This document shows positions 10,690-20,892 of a DNA stretch of 36,640 bases, in pieces. How positions within the stretch are numbered: the first letter of the stretch is position 1; the number at the start of each line of letters is the position of its first letter. This DNA comes from Linderina pennispora (taxonomy: Eukaryota; Kickxellomycota; Kickxellomycetes; Kickxellales; Kickxellaceae): assembly GCF_002104995.1 (NCBI RefSeq), contig NW_024468338.1, positions 1 through 36,640 of the forward strand, in the 5' to 3' direction. The translations under genes were made by a program, and so were the position numbers. The notes under the pieces were generated by a model. It saw only the letters and a program-made list of their open reading frames with translations. It was not told the DNA's origin and did not search any database.

Positions 10690-11640
10690 GATATAAAAGT
10701 TGGGTGATTTGTTTATTACATTAGTGCATCTACGAATTTACTATATCTATGAAATCTAGGATAACTAAGATAAATGGTACTTTGATAGAAGGTTCTGGGT
10801 TCGATCTTTTGATTGCTTTAAAGAGATATATCTGTCATCTTATGATCTAAATTGATCAACTATAAAAGAATACTATTTATTAAGTTTACAGAGCAGGTTA
10901 TCCATATTTTCAATAAGGTTTAAGAGCTTATATTTTCTAACTAACTAAAAATATTCTAGGGGATGGTCAGATATTTTAGGATTATAAAAATATATACAGA
11001 TAAATATCTAGCAGTCCTATGCTTATGATATAAGTATACATCTATATTGGCCAAACCCTATTTATCACACATTTTGGTATATACTGCTAGTACCTATAGT
11101 AGGCTGAATATACTTTTAGTTTATAGCTATTAGAGGTTATTTTTAGAATAATAAATTTTAGTAAATTATAATAAAGTTAGTAGTATATTAAATAATCATT
11201 TATAAAATAGATATTTTATATAAGATATGTTTAGTATATATATTTCAATTATCATACCTAGAATATTTATATATAATTGATTTCTAAGATAATATTAATA
11301 TATCTATTTTATCTAAACTACTAATAGCATCTTAGAAAAATTCTAGAATGTATAATTTCTATATAGTTGTTTAGCTATATCTATTAAGATATTAACTATT
11401 ATTACGCAAGAGAAAATTAAATATATATATAAGGTTTTTTCTTTCTAGATAAATTATATTTACTGAATTTTTTAAGGTACTAATAGCAGTTTAGGTAAAA
11501 ATATTAATTCTACTAAGAGTGCCAGTAGTTAGTATGCATAGATAATCGATAAGCAGATAAGTATCTCTGAATAACCTCCAATAGGAATATGGATGGAACT
11601 GGGGGCCTGCTGGCCAGCACCACCATCCAAAAAGTAATAA
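10690..11640 (+). mobile_element. Decayed Ty1/copia-like retroelement relic in a TpA-rich block
   Basis: The block is strikingly AT-rich with very many TA steps and almost no CpG, unlike the neighbouring GC-rich genes. No frame is open for long. Two short plus-strand translations still resemble the reverse-transcriptase-to-RNase-H end of copia polyproteins. Near 11045-11110 LAKPYLSHILVYTAST recalls the 'RPDLxHxV' segment. Near 11540-11640, ADKYL, stop, ITSNRNMDGTGGLLASTTIQK recalls 'DxRxSTSGYxFxxxGGxxxW.S.KQ'. Stops fall where Trp or Arg/Gln codons would be expected, consistent with C-to-T change. No LTRs were identified. Its position directly upstream of a tRNA gene fits known insertion preferences of some LTR elements. 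The call rests on weak residual similarity. Confidence -1.
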
Positions 11641-11732
11641 TAACTAATTATTTCACGATATATACTGTACATTTTGAAAATCTCCAAAACTTGTGTGACG
11701 ATCGGTCCAGATGGATTGGGCACTTCGTGGAG

Positions 11733-11805
11733 GGTCTTTTAGTGTAGTGGTTTATCACTGCGGGTTTTGATTCCGCCAACCCGAGTTCGAACCTCGGAAA
11801 GACCT
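11733..11805 (+). tRNA. tRNA-Gln (anticodon TTG, reads CAA)
   Basis: The cloverleaf folds by eye. The 7-bp acceptor GGTCTTT pairs with AAAGACC, followed by discriminator T. The D arm is GTG/CAC and the anticodon stem GCGGG/TCCGC has loop TTTTGAT, placing TTG at positions 34-36. The T arm is CCGAG/CTCGG with loop TTCGAAC. The internal A box (TAGTGTAGTGG) and B box (GAGTTCGAACC) are present. There is no intron. A T run directly follows. Confidence -1.
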
Positions 11806-11810
11806 TTTTT
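11805..11810 (+). terminator. RNA polymerase III oligo-T terminator
   Basis: Six consecutive T residues, starting at the discriminator base, directly follow the tRNA-Gln acceptor stem; this is the standard Pol III stop. Confidence -1.
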
Positions 11811-12233
11811 GCAATTTCGTCTCTTTTGCAATTAATTCTCTCTGCATGGAAGAAAGCAATCGTTTAATTTTTTGGCGAGTAGCTTTAAATGGCCAAGGAA
11901 AGCTACCTTTTCTCTCTACCTCGACTCTAGCTTTCTCCTCTGCTTGTTTCAGTTTCAAGCGAAGTCTGCGTTTTAGTTCATGCTCTTATCCTAGTGCAGC
12001 TTGCCATTAATGGGTTTATTTACTGTTTCTATGGATGGCAGTCTTGATGTGGGCCACGATCCTCAACTACGGGCTCTCCTTATCTGCCAAGCCCCACTCC
12101 ATGAGCGCTCTGTGATCGTTTGCTCCATTACTTCATGCTTGTTCTTTTTTCATACTATCACGGAGATGGTGAACTGTGAGGTGTCGGTTAAGGGCATAGT
12201 ATTAAAGTATTCAAAGCGCAGCATTTAGCCAGA
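11806..12233. other. Intergenic region with unexplained open stretch
   Basis: On the minus strand, 11800-11985 can be read as a charged helical peptide (HELKRRLRLKLKQAEEKAR and onward). It has no ATG, an in-frame stop just upstream, and runs into the tRNA. Further upstream, 12020-12180 has short coding-like pieces in several frames. These could be leftovers of a mobile element or of a decayed gene. No feature can be supported. Confidence -1.
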
Positions 12234-15200
12234 TCAGTCTACAGCCATATCGCTGTCAGTATCCTCTTCAATCTCCATTTCCTCGTCACTTCCATCAACT
12301 TCTGGCTCCAGTGACGCACGATTGGATGAAGGTGGTAGCTGCTGGAGTACTGGTCTAACTCTATGGCTGGTAATTCCTCTCTAGAAATGGAGGCTTGGTG
12401 AGGAGACTCGGATTTGATGGCTTGCTGCTACATCCCTTGATATTTCAGCTCACCTGGGGTTCGAGGATGCTGGTCCATTTGGGCATGCTGTCCTTGCTGA
12501 AATCCAACAGCCCACCTAGCAAAACCGTGCCTTGGATGTTTGTAGATAACTCCAGTGCCAGTGCCAAGAGATCAGTGGTGACTGGGTCACCAGGTCGCGA
12601 GGAGAGAATATCGTGGTACAAATCGATGGAGCGGTCGAGGTCGCGGCTGGCACTGACAGAGTCGCTTTGGTCGAGTAGGGATATTGCACGAGAGTGTAGG
12701 GTGAACGCAGTCGATAGTGTAATTTCGGGGTTAGATGGCATACATTTTGCCGATGCGTCGAGGCACAGCAGTGCGGCATCAAGTCGATCCATGCGACGCA
12801 AAGCATTGCCCAGGTTGGCCATGGGCAGAGAATATGCAGCCTGAGCATCTGGCGCTCGTGACCAGCGCGTAGTGTGCTTCTGCGACGGAGCGAATGCCGA
12901 TTGCAGCATATGTTGCTGGTTAGTGTTGATATGCAGAGCATGGAGTGCCATGGCAAAGAGCAGCTTTGCTGTACTAAATTCGCTGCGCGCGTAGTATAGG
13001 ACACCAATATCGTTGAGCAGCTGTGGGTCAGTCATGGCTGATGCTGAGTGACTAATACGATTGGATTCGGACTGCTTATGGCTGGTGTTCTCGCACCAGG
13101 CTAGGATCTGGTCATCATGGATGGCGTCAACGACCGGCATCCATAGAGAGAGACAGTCGCGGATGCAGAATCCACTCAGGCAGCGCATACTGGCATCAAA
13201 ACATGACTCGGCCATGGTTAGGTCACCCATTTGTAGGTAAACACTGCCAAGCTTGCCAGTGGTGTGTGCAGCCCGACTGCCACGCTCTGGCAACTGCAGT
13301 ACCCGTGCACTTCTAAATGCCACGTGCTTGCTAGGTGTCCCGTGCGACGACTTTGCTGTCGATCCAGAGTCGCGGCCACCGCCGTGAACAACACCTTCGA
13401 ATCCACACAGACCGACAGCTGTGCAGAGCACGTGTTGCCGATTCCCACTCTCCAGCAAGCACGAACGTATGGGCAAAAGCAACCCATGCCGAAACACTGC
13501 GCGGTGAGACAAGGGTCGTTTTGGTAAGCCACCGGCGGGCTTCAGAGAGCGCATGCTCAGCTTCAGGTGTCAGCGGCTGACCACGACGCAGCGAGGTCCC
13601 ACCATCGCTGTTAGATCCAGATATGCCCAGGCGAGCTGCGGACGTCAGAATCACCAAAGGACGTATGTGACTGCCCCCAGTCGGCTTGGCAGAGGCTGGG
13701 GCTGTTAGAATCGATGCTGTCACCAAGTAGTAGCAACCGATCGCAAACCATGCCAAGGAGGCGCCGATGAACTCATCTTGGGTTGGGCTACCGATCGACT
13801 GGGCGCTGGTCGTTGAGAACGTATCCATTGTGGAGACAGACGTGTCATTGTAACTGGCGTCATATGCGATGGCCCCAGTGCGCATGGATATGTTGCCAGC
13901 ACAGGTGGTCCTGGCCGTGTCCAAGTTGGTAGTCCCCACAGTCCTTTCCAAGCAGCAGCGGTAGCGGCAGAGGAAACTGGGCCGCTGGCTGCATTGATCT
14001 ACTAGCCCTTTGGGATGTGGCACTTCCGCCGCATTAGGCGTGAGGGGGTTTCGGGAATAAGTAGACCACGGGCGCCTGACCGGATGCGACTGACGCCAGA
14101 CGCGGATGCGCCAATCGAGTGCCTGATATTGGATGCAGAGCAAGTCGACCTGGGGGTCGACATCACCGAGCCACTGCTACCGGGGATCCCAGCCATGCCC
14201 CCTGCAAACAAGTCATTGGCAGTGTCGGCTGGCTCAACGTCAATTCGCTTGATCGACGAGATGCCGAATTCCTCAGCCAGCTCGTGTGCGATCCGGAACA
14301 GCGCGTCTCTGGCATGTAGTGCTGTGAGTGCACTGATATGGATTGCGGTTGTGCCGGGGTCCGGGATACGGCGAATCTCCAAAACACGCACGGTGTACGT
14401 GAGACAGTCGCGAGCGCGGCCGAGTGACAGCAGTCGTGACGCCTGGATTGCCAGCAGACTAGGATCTTGCACTAGACATGGGTAGCTCTTTAACAAGCTG
14501 GCCGTTGCCTCGACTGTCTGCTCATTCGTAGCATATGTAGTCATGGTTGCCAGACAGTACTGCTTAAAGAACTGCCCAACTCCCTCAGATCCAGCACAAT
14601 GCGAGGTCCAATCTAGGCTCGCAATCAAGCTAAGCTCTTCCTTGCATGTCAGCAGGCCGTGCTCTCTCAGCCCTGACCAGGCCTCCCAGCACCGCGCATC
14701 AGCCTTGACCGCCTCAATCCATAGTCGCTTGACCAAGGCACTTAGTGGGCTGACGCTTTCTCCCGCAGCTCCACCGATACCACCAGGTTGTGACGCGGGA
14801 CCTAGATCGGGGGTTCGGCTACCGATCTTAGAGTGCTTCGACGGTGCATAGTCGACAGACTCCTGGTATTGTCGGGGTGACGAGTGGCCAGTTCTTTGAT
14901 GCTAGGGAGGTCCTCAGTACCACCTACATTGCTTAGCTGGATTACTGCCGCGCCTTGCATGTACAGCACCAAGGCACGCGGATTCAGTGGATGCTCGTTT
15001 GCTGTATTAAGCAGCTACTGCCAAGGTTGTATGCAGGCGCATTTGTAGAGCCAGTCTTGACTGCACTGTCATACAGCGAAGATGTGAGTGAGGACACTGG
15101 CTTCGCTGACCTTGACGTGGTTGGCGTTTCGCCTTGAGCACCTGGGAATTTTGTAGAGCGTGTGCCAATACCAGGGCCTGCTAGTCCAGTGGTCAGTTCA

Positions 15201-15504
15201 GCTGCTGCTTTGCCGAGCAAGTCCAGTGCATCCTCAGCTCTGCCCAGCCGTAGCGCAACAATTGACGCCAAATATTGTCCTGGGGCAGTGTCGCGGATTC
15301 GCCTGGCGTACTGTTGGTGGTTAAGCCATTCCTCTGCCTGCCGTATTGGCCATTCGTCACTAGCGCGTCGACTAGCCAGAGCACGTCTTCTGTGTCGCCA
15401 GTCAGCAAAGTCACCTTTTCGGCCCACACCAGCGCCGAGCTCCACGCCATGCCCTGAGCGCAGGACTGCCGCAATGACCGCAAATGCGCGACAATTTCAG
15501 ACAT
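12234..15504 (-). CDS. CDC16: Anaphase-promoting complex TPR subunit Cdc16/Cut9/Apc6
   Basis: Apc6 is a TPR scaffold subunit of the APC/C ubiquitin ligase that drives mitotic exit. ATG 15504 gives MSEIVAHLRSLRQSC. TPR-type sequence follows: VWAEKVTLLTGDTEDVLWLV, EEWLNHQQYARRIRDTAPGQ, IEAVKADARCWEAWSGLREH, then SLAWFAIGCYYLV, EARRWLTKTTLVSPRS with AWVAFAHTFVLAGEWESAT, LNDIGVLYYARSEFSTAKLL and ANLGNALRRMDRLDAALLCL. This is the repeat order of Cut9/Apc6. A 73-bp intron (12381-12453, GTGAGC to CTAG, phase 0) separates a final exon encoding a Ser-Asp-Glu-rich acidic tail, with stop at 12234. Frame changes occur near 15350, 15010, 14750, 14100 and 13430. At over 1000 residues it is longer than usual because of Ser/Thr-rich inserts near 14000-14200 and 14800-15150. 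Assignment is firm. Confidence -1.
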
Positions 15505-15592
15505 GCAAAGAATAGGTATAGTGTAAGAGATATTCAAGACAGATGCAGTCGTAGAAGAGAAGGAGCTGAGCGACGAGGTTCGAACGCTCAGA

Positions 15593-15893
15593 TCAGCGTG
15601 TTGGCGTCCCTGACCCTTGATCAATTACCAGGCGCAACAGCGGATCAGGGGCAACCTCCTGTCCTGGCATGTCAGTCGACTCGGAGCGGCCAGGCCCACC
15701 AGCAAACGAAGAGCCTCTTACCTGCTGCACTAAAGCAAGCTTGTCCCGGCACATGGGCATAGACAGCTGTGCTAATATATCACTACGGCTGATAGCCACC
15801 AAAGGTGTGATCACAGATGTATGTGGTGGCTGCGGCTGGTGAGGTATATATCGTGGCGCTGGGCGCTCGGTCCTACTCAGTTCCGTTTTTCAT
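15593..15893 (-). CDS. Small unidentified protein with a putative 63-bp intron
   Basis: A minus-strand frame runs through ERPAPRYIPHQPQPPHTS and AISRSDILAQLSMPMCRDKL to ALVQQ, then meets a good splice donor (GTAAGA). A 63-bp intron (15659-15721) with a CTGAC branch-like motif 12-16 bases before CAG joins in phase to EVAPDPLLRLVIDQGSG and a stop at 15593. The only upstream ATG, at 15893, needs a one-base correction in an A run near 15885; otherwise the ATG at 15760 gives just 34 residues. The gene would have about 79 residues and fits tightly between PNKP (110 bp away) and CDC16 (88 bp away), all on one strand. I do not recognise it. The evidence is splice-signal quality and spacing only. Confidence -1.
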
Positions 15894-16003
15894 TACGAGT
15901 AATGCCTGTTTCTGGCCATATATCTCAGCATCTAAAGCACATCACTTCTCACTCAGTACGAGGCATAATAATGTTAATTGCACGGTGCTATGGCCTGCTG
16001 GTG

Positions 16004-17394
16004 CTAATAGAACTGGTGCCAGAGCTCGTGGTCTTTGGCAGAGTCGAACTTGGGAATGAACGGATAGTGAATGATTTCAGACAGGCCTTCCTTTGCATCT
16101 GGCAGAGCCAGCCGCTTGAAAAACATGTTGTAGGCGACATCGGGCACCTTGTCTAGCCTGGCTGGGAGATCCCCCAGGCTTTGGCCGGGTTCAGTCGCAT
16201 GCAGAAATCTCGACTGCGGCAGGTTAGCACGTAGCTGTTGTTGTGAAGAGCCAGCTCGCGGCCATTGCAGTCGAACAGGATGCATATGCAGTCAGCACCC
16301 ACTTTCTTCCCAGCGTCGATATATGCTTTGCGGGCGGCAGGATCGGGGTTGGTGTTGTCAATTACAACAGGTGTGCCCTTGAACAGGGCGGATGATGCAG
16401 TGGCCAGACATTTGCGCGGAGTCTTGAGCGTGTCCATGCTGATGTGTTCGAAACCAAGGGGCACCAGGTGCTTTGCTGCAAACGTGGACTTGCCGCTGGC
16501 TGGTGGTCCGACCAGCAATACAAGAAGGCGGTTGTCCTTGTCGGCCTTGGCGGCTCTGGTGGCGAGTTTGGATACCAGTTCCTTGTGCGCGTCGCCTGCT
16601 GAATCCATACCCTTGGGATGGAAGCGGCCAATGGTCCAGTCCTGCGGCGTGGGCAGCGGAACGGCTCGTCCTTGGACAGGATGTCTTTGGTAAACACCTC
16701 CTCAGGCACATAGAAGGGTACGTTGAGGTTCAGAGCAAAGGCCAAGTCAGAGTCGCTAAAGTCCGGCTTAGCCTTGCCCTTTCCCGGCCGACCAGCAGCA
16801 TCGCCGACGTAGCAGCTCAGCGACCGGTCTACAGCAACACCAGCATTGTCGAGCTCGGCTGCGATCCACATGCCAGGGCTCGGTTTCCTCAGATAGTCCT
16901 TGGCGGTGGCAGCCAGGATGGTGAATGGCACGTCGAGCTGCTTGGCGATCTGCGAGATCTTGTCACGAAACTCGACAGCCTTCTTAGTCAGCGCTGTCGA
17001 GCCCTTGTTGGGCTTGAGGCCGTTCTGGTTCGATATAATCACAATCTTGTAGCCCTGCTTGTGGACATTGCGCAGCAGCTCTGGCACCTTGGGGTGGTGA
17101 AAACGCCAGTCGCTGGCGTTCTTTGGGAAGCGGTGGCGCCGTTGACCTCAATGAGCGTGCTGTCCAGGTCGAAGGCAGCGAATTTCGAGGAGGGGTGGGC
17201 GCCATGTATGTTCCGATCCATGTCCCGCGCAGGTCCCGCCACCGCACTTTGTGTGTGGGCACAGCGACAGCTGAAGCATCGTCGGCTTGTGCTTTTTTGC
17301 TTGGCCGAAATAGTCGAACGTCTTTCGTCCCGAGTTTGTAGCGCCTGTGGTGCAGGGCGGCAGCGGGCCGCTTGGCCTTGGTTCTGGTAGCCAT
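16004..17394 (-). CDS. PNKP: Polynucleotide kinase 3'-phosphatase (DNA end repair)
   Basis: PNKP restores 3'-OH and 5'-phosphate ends during DNA strand-break repair. From ATG 17394 (MATRTKAKRPAAALHHRR) a basic N-terminus leads to the phosphatase: motif I FAAFDLDSTLIE (catalytic Asp-x-Asp), then YKIVIISNQNGLKPNKGS, FTILAATAKDYLRKPSPGMW and SCYVGDAAGRPG. The kinase P-loop LLVGPPASGKSTFAAKHL follows, then HISMDTLKTPRKC, VVIDNTNPDPAARKAYI and the end VAYNMFFKRLALPDAKEG, LWHQFY. There is no FHA domain, as in fission yeast Pnk1-type proteins. Frame changes lie near 17170, 17110, 16660 and 16190. An in-frame upstream ATG (17466) would add a hydrophobic stretch (FMFIVFYILGLVSSLM); I prefer 17394. Assignment is firm. 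Confidence -1.
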
Positions 17395-17900
17395 TCGAGC
17401 GAGGGTCATGAGGGAAGAGACAAGGCCAAGTATGTAGAAGACGATAAACATAAAGCCAGCGGGCATGGCGCAGCAAGAGGGGCGGCGTATGATACATCAG
17501 CCAGCGATCCAGCGCGCAAATATGGTTGTGCAGCAATAAAACCCGATTCCAGGCAATGGTTTGCGCTAGGAACCGGCCGGAATGAGCCAGTCCCGCAGAG
17601 TGACTCGGGTCGGGCGAAGATAAAAGGAAAATCTCTCTCCCGACTCTGGCGTAAACAAGGAGATTTTTCGTCGTTTGAGGCAATAAGGAAAAAGCAGCCC
17701 TCGCCAGGAGCTCGAGCCAGCGTAATCTTATCTCTTCGGAAAATAAAACGAAGCCCCTACCCGCCTGCTTGGTATTTTTCGGAAGCCGTCCTCTTCTTTT
17801 TCTTTCCTCTCCTCCTTTATCTCCACAAGCGTTTTATTATATTCCTTTTTGCAGGGCTTCTGCTTCATCAAAAACCTCAAGTATTTCTCTCTATACAAGG
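17395..17900. promoter_or_regulatory. Divergent promoter region of PNKP and SDH1
   Basis: The two genes are transcribed away from each other. The SDH1 side has pyrimidine-rich leader sequence (about 17790-17840). No specific operator is identified. Confidence -1.
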
Positions 17901-20068
17901 ATGCTGAGCTCTCGACTTTCTACCTTGCAGCAGCACACCGCGAAGGCTCTGGTAAGTATTCCGCTCCCTTTTCGAGATTTTCGAAATTGAGAGCAGAATC
18001 GTAAAGCCTGGCCTGGCGTGTGGCTATCTAAAAGCACGTCATGGTTCCGGAGAAAATCAATAAAGAAATTCTCCTTTGGCCGAAAGGACTGCTGCGTTGT
18101 CCGATTTCACGCCTCTGCCAGTGTCTGGCTCGTGCACATGCATCTACATGAGGCGCTGACTCTAATCAGCCTGGTTGTATTAGGTTCAAGGTACCCGCCA
18201 GTTCCACGCTTCGCGCACGGCGGACGCGTGTTTGGCACGCAGCCCCTGCGCGGCAAGGAGGCGACGAACACATTCTCGCCCAAGTACGAAGTGATTGACC
18301 ACACGTACGACGCGGTTGTGCTGGGAGCCGGTGGTGCTGGCCTGCGGGCGGTGATGGGTCTGGCCGAGGCCGGATTCAAGACTGCGTGTGTGACCAAGCT
18401 GTTCCCGACGCGCTCGCACACAGTGGCAGCGCAGGGTGGTATTAAACGCGGCGCTGGGCAACATGACCAAGGACGACTGGCGCTGGCACATGTACGACAC
18501 GGTCAAGGGCAGTGACTGGCTGGGCGACCAGGACGCGATCCACTACATGTGTCGCGAGGCACCGAAGGCGGTGATTGAGCTGGAGCACATGGGTCTGCCG
18601 TTCTCGCGTACGCCTGAGGGCACGATCTACCAGCGGCCGTTCGGCGGCAGTCGCTCGAGTACGGCAAGGGCGGACAGGCGCGGCGCACGTGCTGCGCGGC
18701 GGACCGCACCGGGCATGCGATGCTGCACACAATGTACGGTAACTCGCTCAAGTACGATGCGACGTTCTTTGTCGAGTACTTTGGACTGGATCTGCTGATG
18801 GAGGACGGAGTGTGCCGCGGAGTGCTGGCGCTGAACCAGGAGGACGGTACGCTGCACCGCATCCGTGCGCACAACACGGTCATTGCCACCGGAGGCTACG
18901 GCCGTGCGTACTTCTCGGCCACGTCGGCGCACACCTGCACTGGTGACGGCATGGCGATGGTGTCGCGTGCTGGTCTGCCGCTGCAGGACCTGGAGTTTGT
19001 GCAGTTCCACCCGACGGGCATCTACGGTCTGGGTGCCTGATGACGGAAGGCTGCCGCGGTGAAGGCGGCTACCTGGTCAACTCTGAGGGCGAGCGGTTCA
19101 TGGAGCGCTACGCGCCGACGGCTAAGGATCTTGCATCGCGTGATGTTGTGTCGCGGTCGATGACGATGGAGATCCGCGAGGGCCGCGGTGTTGGCCCCGA
19201 GAAGGACCACATCTACCTGCAGCTGCACCACCTGCCGCCTGATGTGCTGGCGGAGCGGCTTCCGGGCATCTCCGAGACGGCCGGTATCTTTGCGGGAGTC
19301 GACGTGACTAAGGAGCCGATCCCGGTGCTGCCCACCGTGCACTACAACATGGGTGCATTCCGACGCGCTACACAGGTGAGGTTGTGCGCCTGGCAGCGGA
19401 CGGCTCGGACGAGGTTGTGCCTGGGCTGTACGCGGCGGGTGAGGCGGCGTCGGTGTCGGTTCATGGAGCGAACCGCCTGGGGGCCAACTCGCTGCTGGAT
19501 CTGGTTGTGTTTGGCCGTGCGGTGTCGCACGACATTGCATCCAAGTTTGAGCGCAATGTGCCGCACAAGGACATGGATGCGTCCGGTCACGCACCAGTCG
19601 ATCAAGGACCTCGACTACGCGCGGACTGCGGACGGCGAGCACACGACGGCGGAGGTGCGTCTGAAGATGCAGAAGACGATGCAGAACCACGCGGCGGTGT
19701 TCCGCACGCAGGACGTCATGGAGGAGGGTGTGGAGAAGATGACGGAGGTGTCGCAGCTGTACAACAAGGTGCGTGTGTCTGATCGGTCGCTGATCTGGAA
19801 CTCGGATCTGATCGAGACGCTTGAGCTGCGCAATCTGCTGACGTGCGCGACGCAGACCATCAACTCGGCGGTGGCGCGCAAGGAGTCGCGTGGTGCGCAT
19901 GCGCGCGAGGACTTCCCTGAGCGCGACGACAAGGAGTGGATGAAGCACACGCTGTCGTACCAGACGGAAGTGGACCGCCCGGTCGAGCTCAAGTACCGTG
20001 GGGTGATGGCCAACACTCTGGATGAGAACGAGTGCAAGGCAGTGCCGCCGTTCAAGCGTGTTTACTAG
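17901..20068 (+). CDS. SDH1: Succinate dehydrogenase flavoprotein subunit, mitochondrial
   Basis: SDH1 is the FAD-bearing catalytic subunit of complex II, oxidising succinate to fumarate in the mitochondrial matrix. Exon 1 (17901-17951) encodes [18 protein letters not shown] 232-bp intron (17952-18183, GTAAGT to TTAG, phase 0) follows, and exon 2 continues [15 protein letters not shown], together an amphipathic mitochondrial presequence. Motifs are the FAD fold [15 protein letters not shown], the covalent-FAD histidine in [47 protein letters not shown], and [20 protein letters not shown] with NSLLDL, then the C-terminal helical domain. At least six one-base frame changes break it, near 18231, 18445, 18648, 19036, 19352 and 19584. 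Five remove or add a base in a run (for example GGCGGCCAG read as GGCGGCAG). Because the gene is essential for respiration and every catalytic segment is intact, I treat it as functional. Confidence -1.
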
Positions 20069-20184
20069 AAACCAGACTCCAGCCTTTCTTTCGAATATGC
20101 CAAGCTACAACAAAAAAATCGCAAACAGCATTTCATGGCAGATGGATGAGGATTGGGATGGTATTGTTTGAAGAGGGAGAGGTG

Positions 20185-20592
20185 TTAGTTTGAGCCGCCG
20201 CGCAGGGCCAGTACCAGGTGCAGCACGGAGCCGCCCTCGATCTTGTAGAACTCGGCGGTGTTCGGGTCGTCCATCTGCTTGCCGCCGAAAATCAGGCGCT
20301 GCTGGGGAGGGGAATGCCCTCCTTCTCCTCGACGCGCTCCTTGATCTGCAAGACGGTCGACGTCTTTTCAATATCAATCTCAATCTACGCGGAAAGGGGG
20401 CGGGTTGCTGTCAGTGCAGGAACGAGGAAGGGAGCAGGTGGGCGTGTGCTGTTTGTCGCTTACCTCCTTGCCGGTGAGAGTCTATGAGGGCGGGTGTGGG
20501 GCAGTTAGTTTTGGTGAATGCGTGGTGGCTGCGGTGTGTGGGGCGCAGATTGGAATGCGCGAGTGGAATAGTACCTTGACCTTGATGTTCAT
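20185..20592 (-). CDS. NEDD8: Ubiquitin-like modifier NEDD8/RUB1
   Basis: NEDD8 is conjugated to cullins and activates SCF-type ubiquitin ligases. Three exons are visible: 20575-20592 (MNIKVK), 20464-20481 (TLTGKE) and 20185-20384 ([20 protein letters not shown] onward). The introns are 93 bp (20482-20574) and 79 bp (20385-20463), both phase 0 with GT-AG ends. The [17 protein letters not shown] end carries the conjugation di-glycine, followed by Ser-Asn that a hydrolase would remove. EIEIDIE and the Ala in LALRGG separate it from ubiquitin (TLEVE, LRLRGG). One base is missing in the C run of GIPPPQQR near 20308 (frame lost in the raw sequence). The gene is convergent with SDH1 (116 bp apart) and divergent from the TTC27 gene. 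Assignment is firm. Confidence -1.
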
Positions 20593-20892
20593 TGCGGGCT
20601 GTAGCAAATTAGGAATTGGAAAAGTGTATAAGCTGAGGAAGCAAGAGCGGGCTCGAAGGACGGGTCAGTTTACGCATGTAGCTCGAGGGGGCTGCGAGGG
20701 CAGGGAGGTGACGCTCAAAGTGGCCAAAGTGACAAAAGGCAGCCAGTGATTTTTTCAGAGCCATTACTCAGCACGTTCTTTGAACTTCTCTCAAAAAAAT
20801 TTTCGTTTATAAAAGGGATAAAAGCTGCTGCTGCATCGACCTTGTATTCAGCATACACCATCCTGTATTCCACACCATACTTTATTTCGACC
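20593..20892. promoter_or_regulatory. Divergent promoter region between NEDD8 and the TTC27 homologue
   Basis: This 300-bp region drives two genes in opposite directions. A plus-strand TATA candidate lies inside it. No other site was recognised. Confidence -1.
20808..20815 (+). promoter_or_regulatory. TATA box candidate for the TTC27/EMW1 gene
   Basis: TATAAAAG lies 78-85 bases before the ATG at 20893, within the usual fungal range. Confidence -1.

Noticed and set aside
11755-11958. Minus-strand charged helical ORF next to the tRNA
   Set aside because: It has no ATG (first codon TTG), an in-frame stop immediately upstream and its last part overlaps the tRNA gene. At most it is a relic.
18186-19948. 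Long Arg/His-rich ORFs on the strand opposite SDH1
   Set aside because: Shadow frames of a GC-rich coding gene; composition is that of a complement of third-position G/C bias.
17901-20068. SDH1 as a pseudogene because of six or more frame breaks
   Set aside because: All catalytic motifs are intact, the gene is needed for respiration, and the breaks have the same homopolymer pattern as in every other gene here.
20746-20892. N-terminal extension of the TTC27 protein
   Set aside because: The extension covers the TATA box and a leader; the 20893 ATG has the better context and gives the family-typical start.
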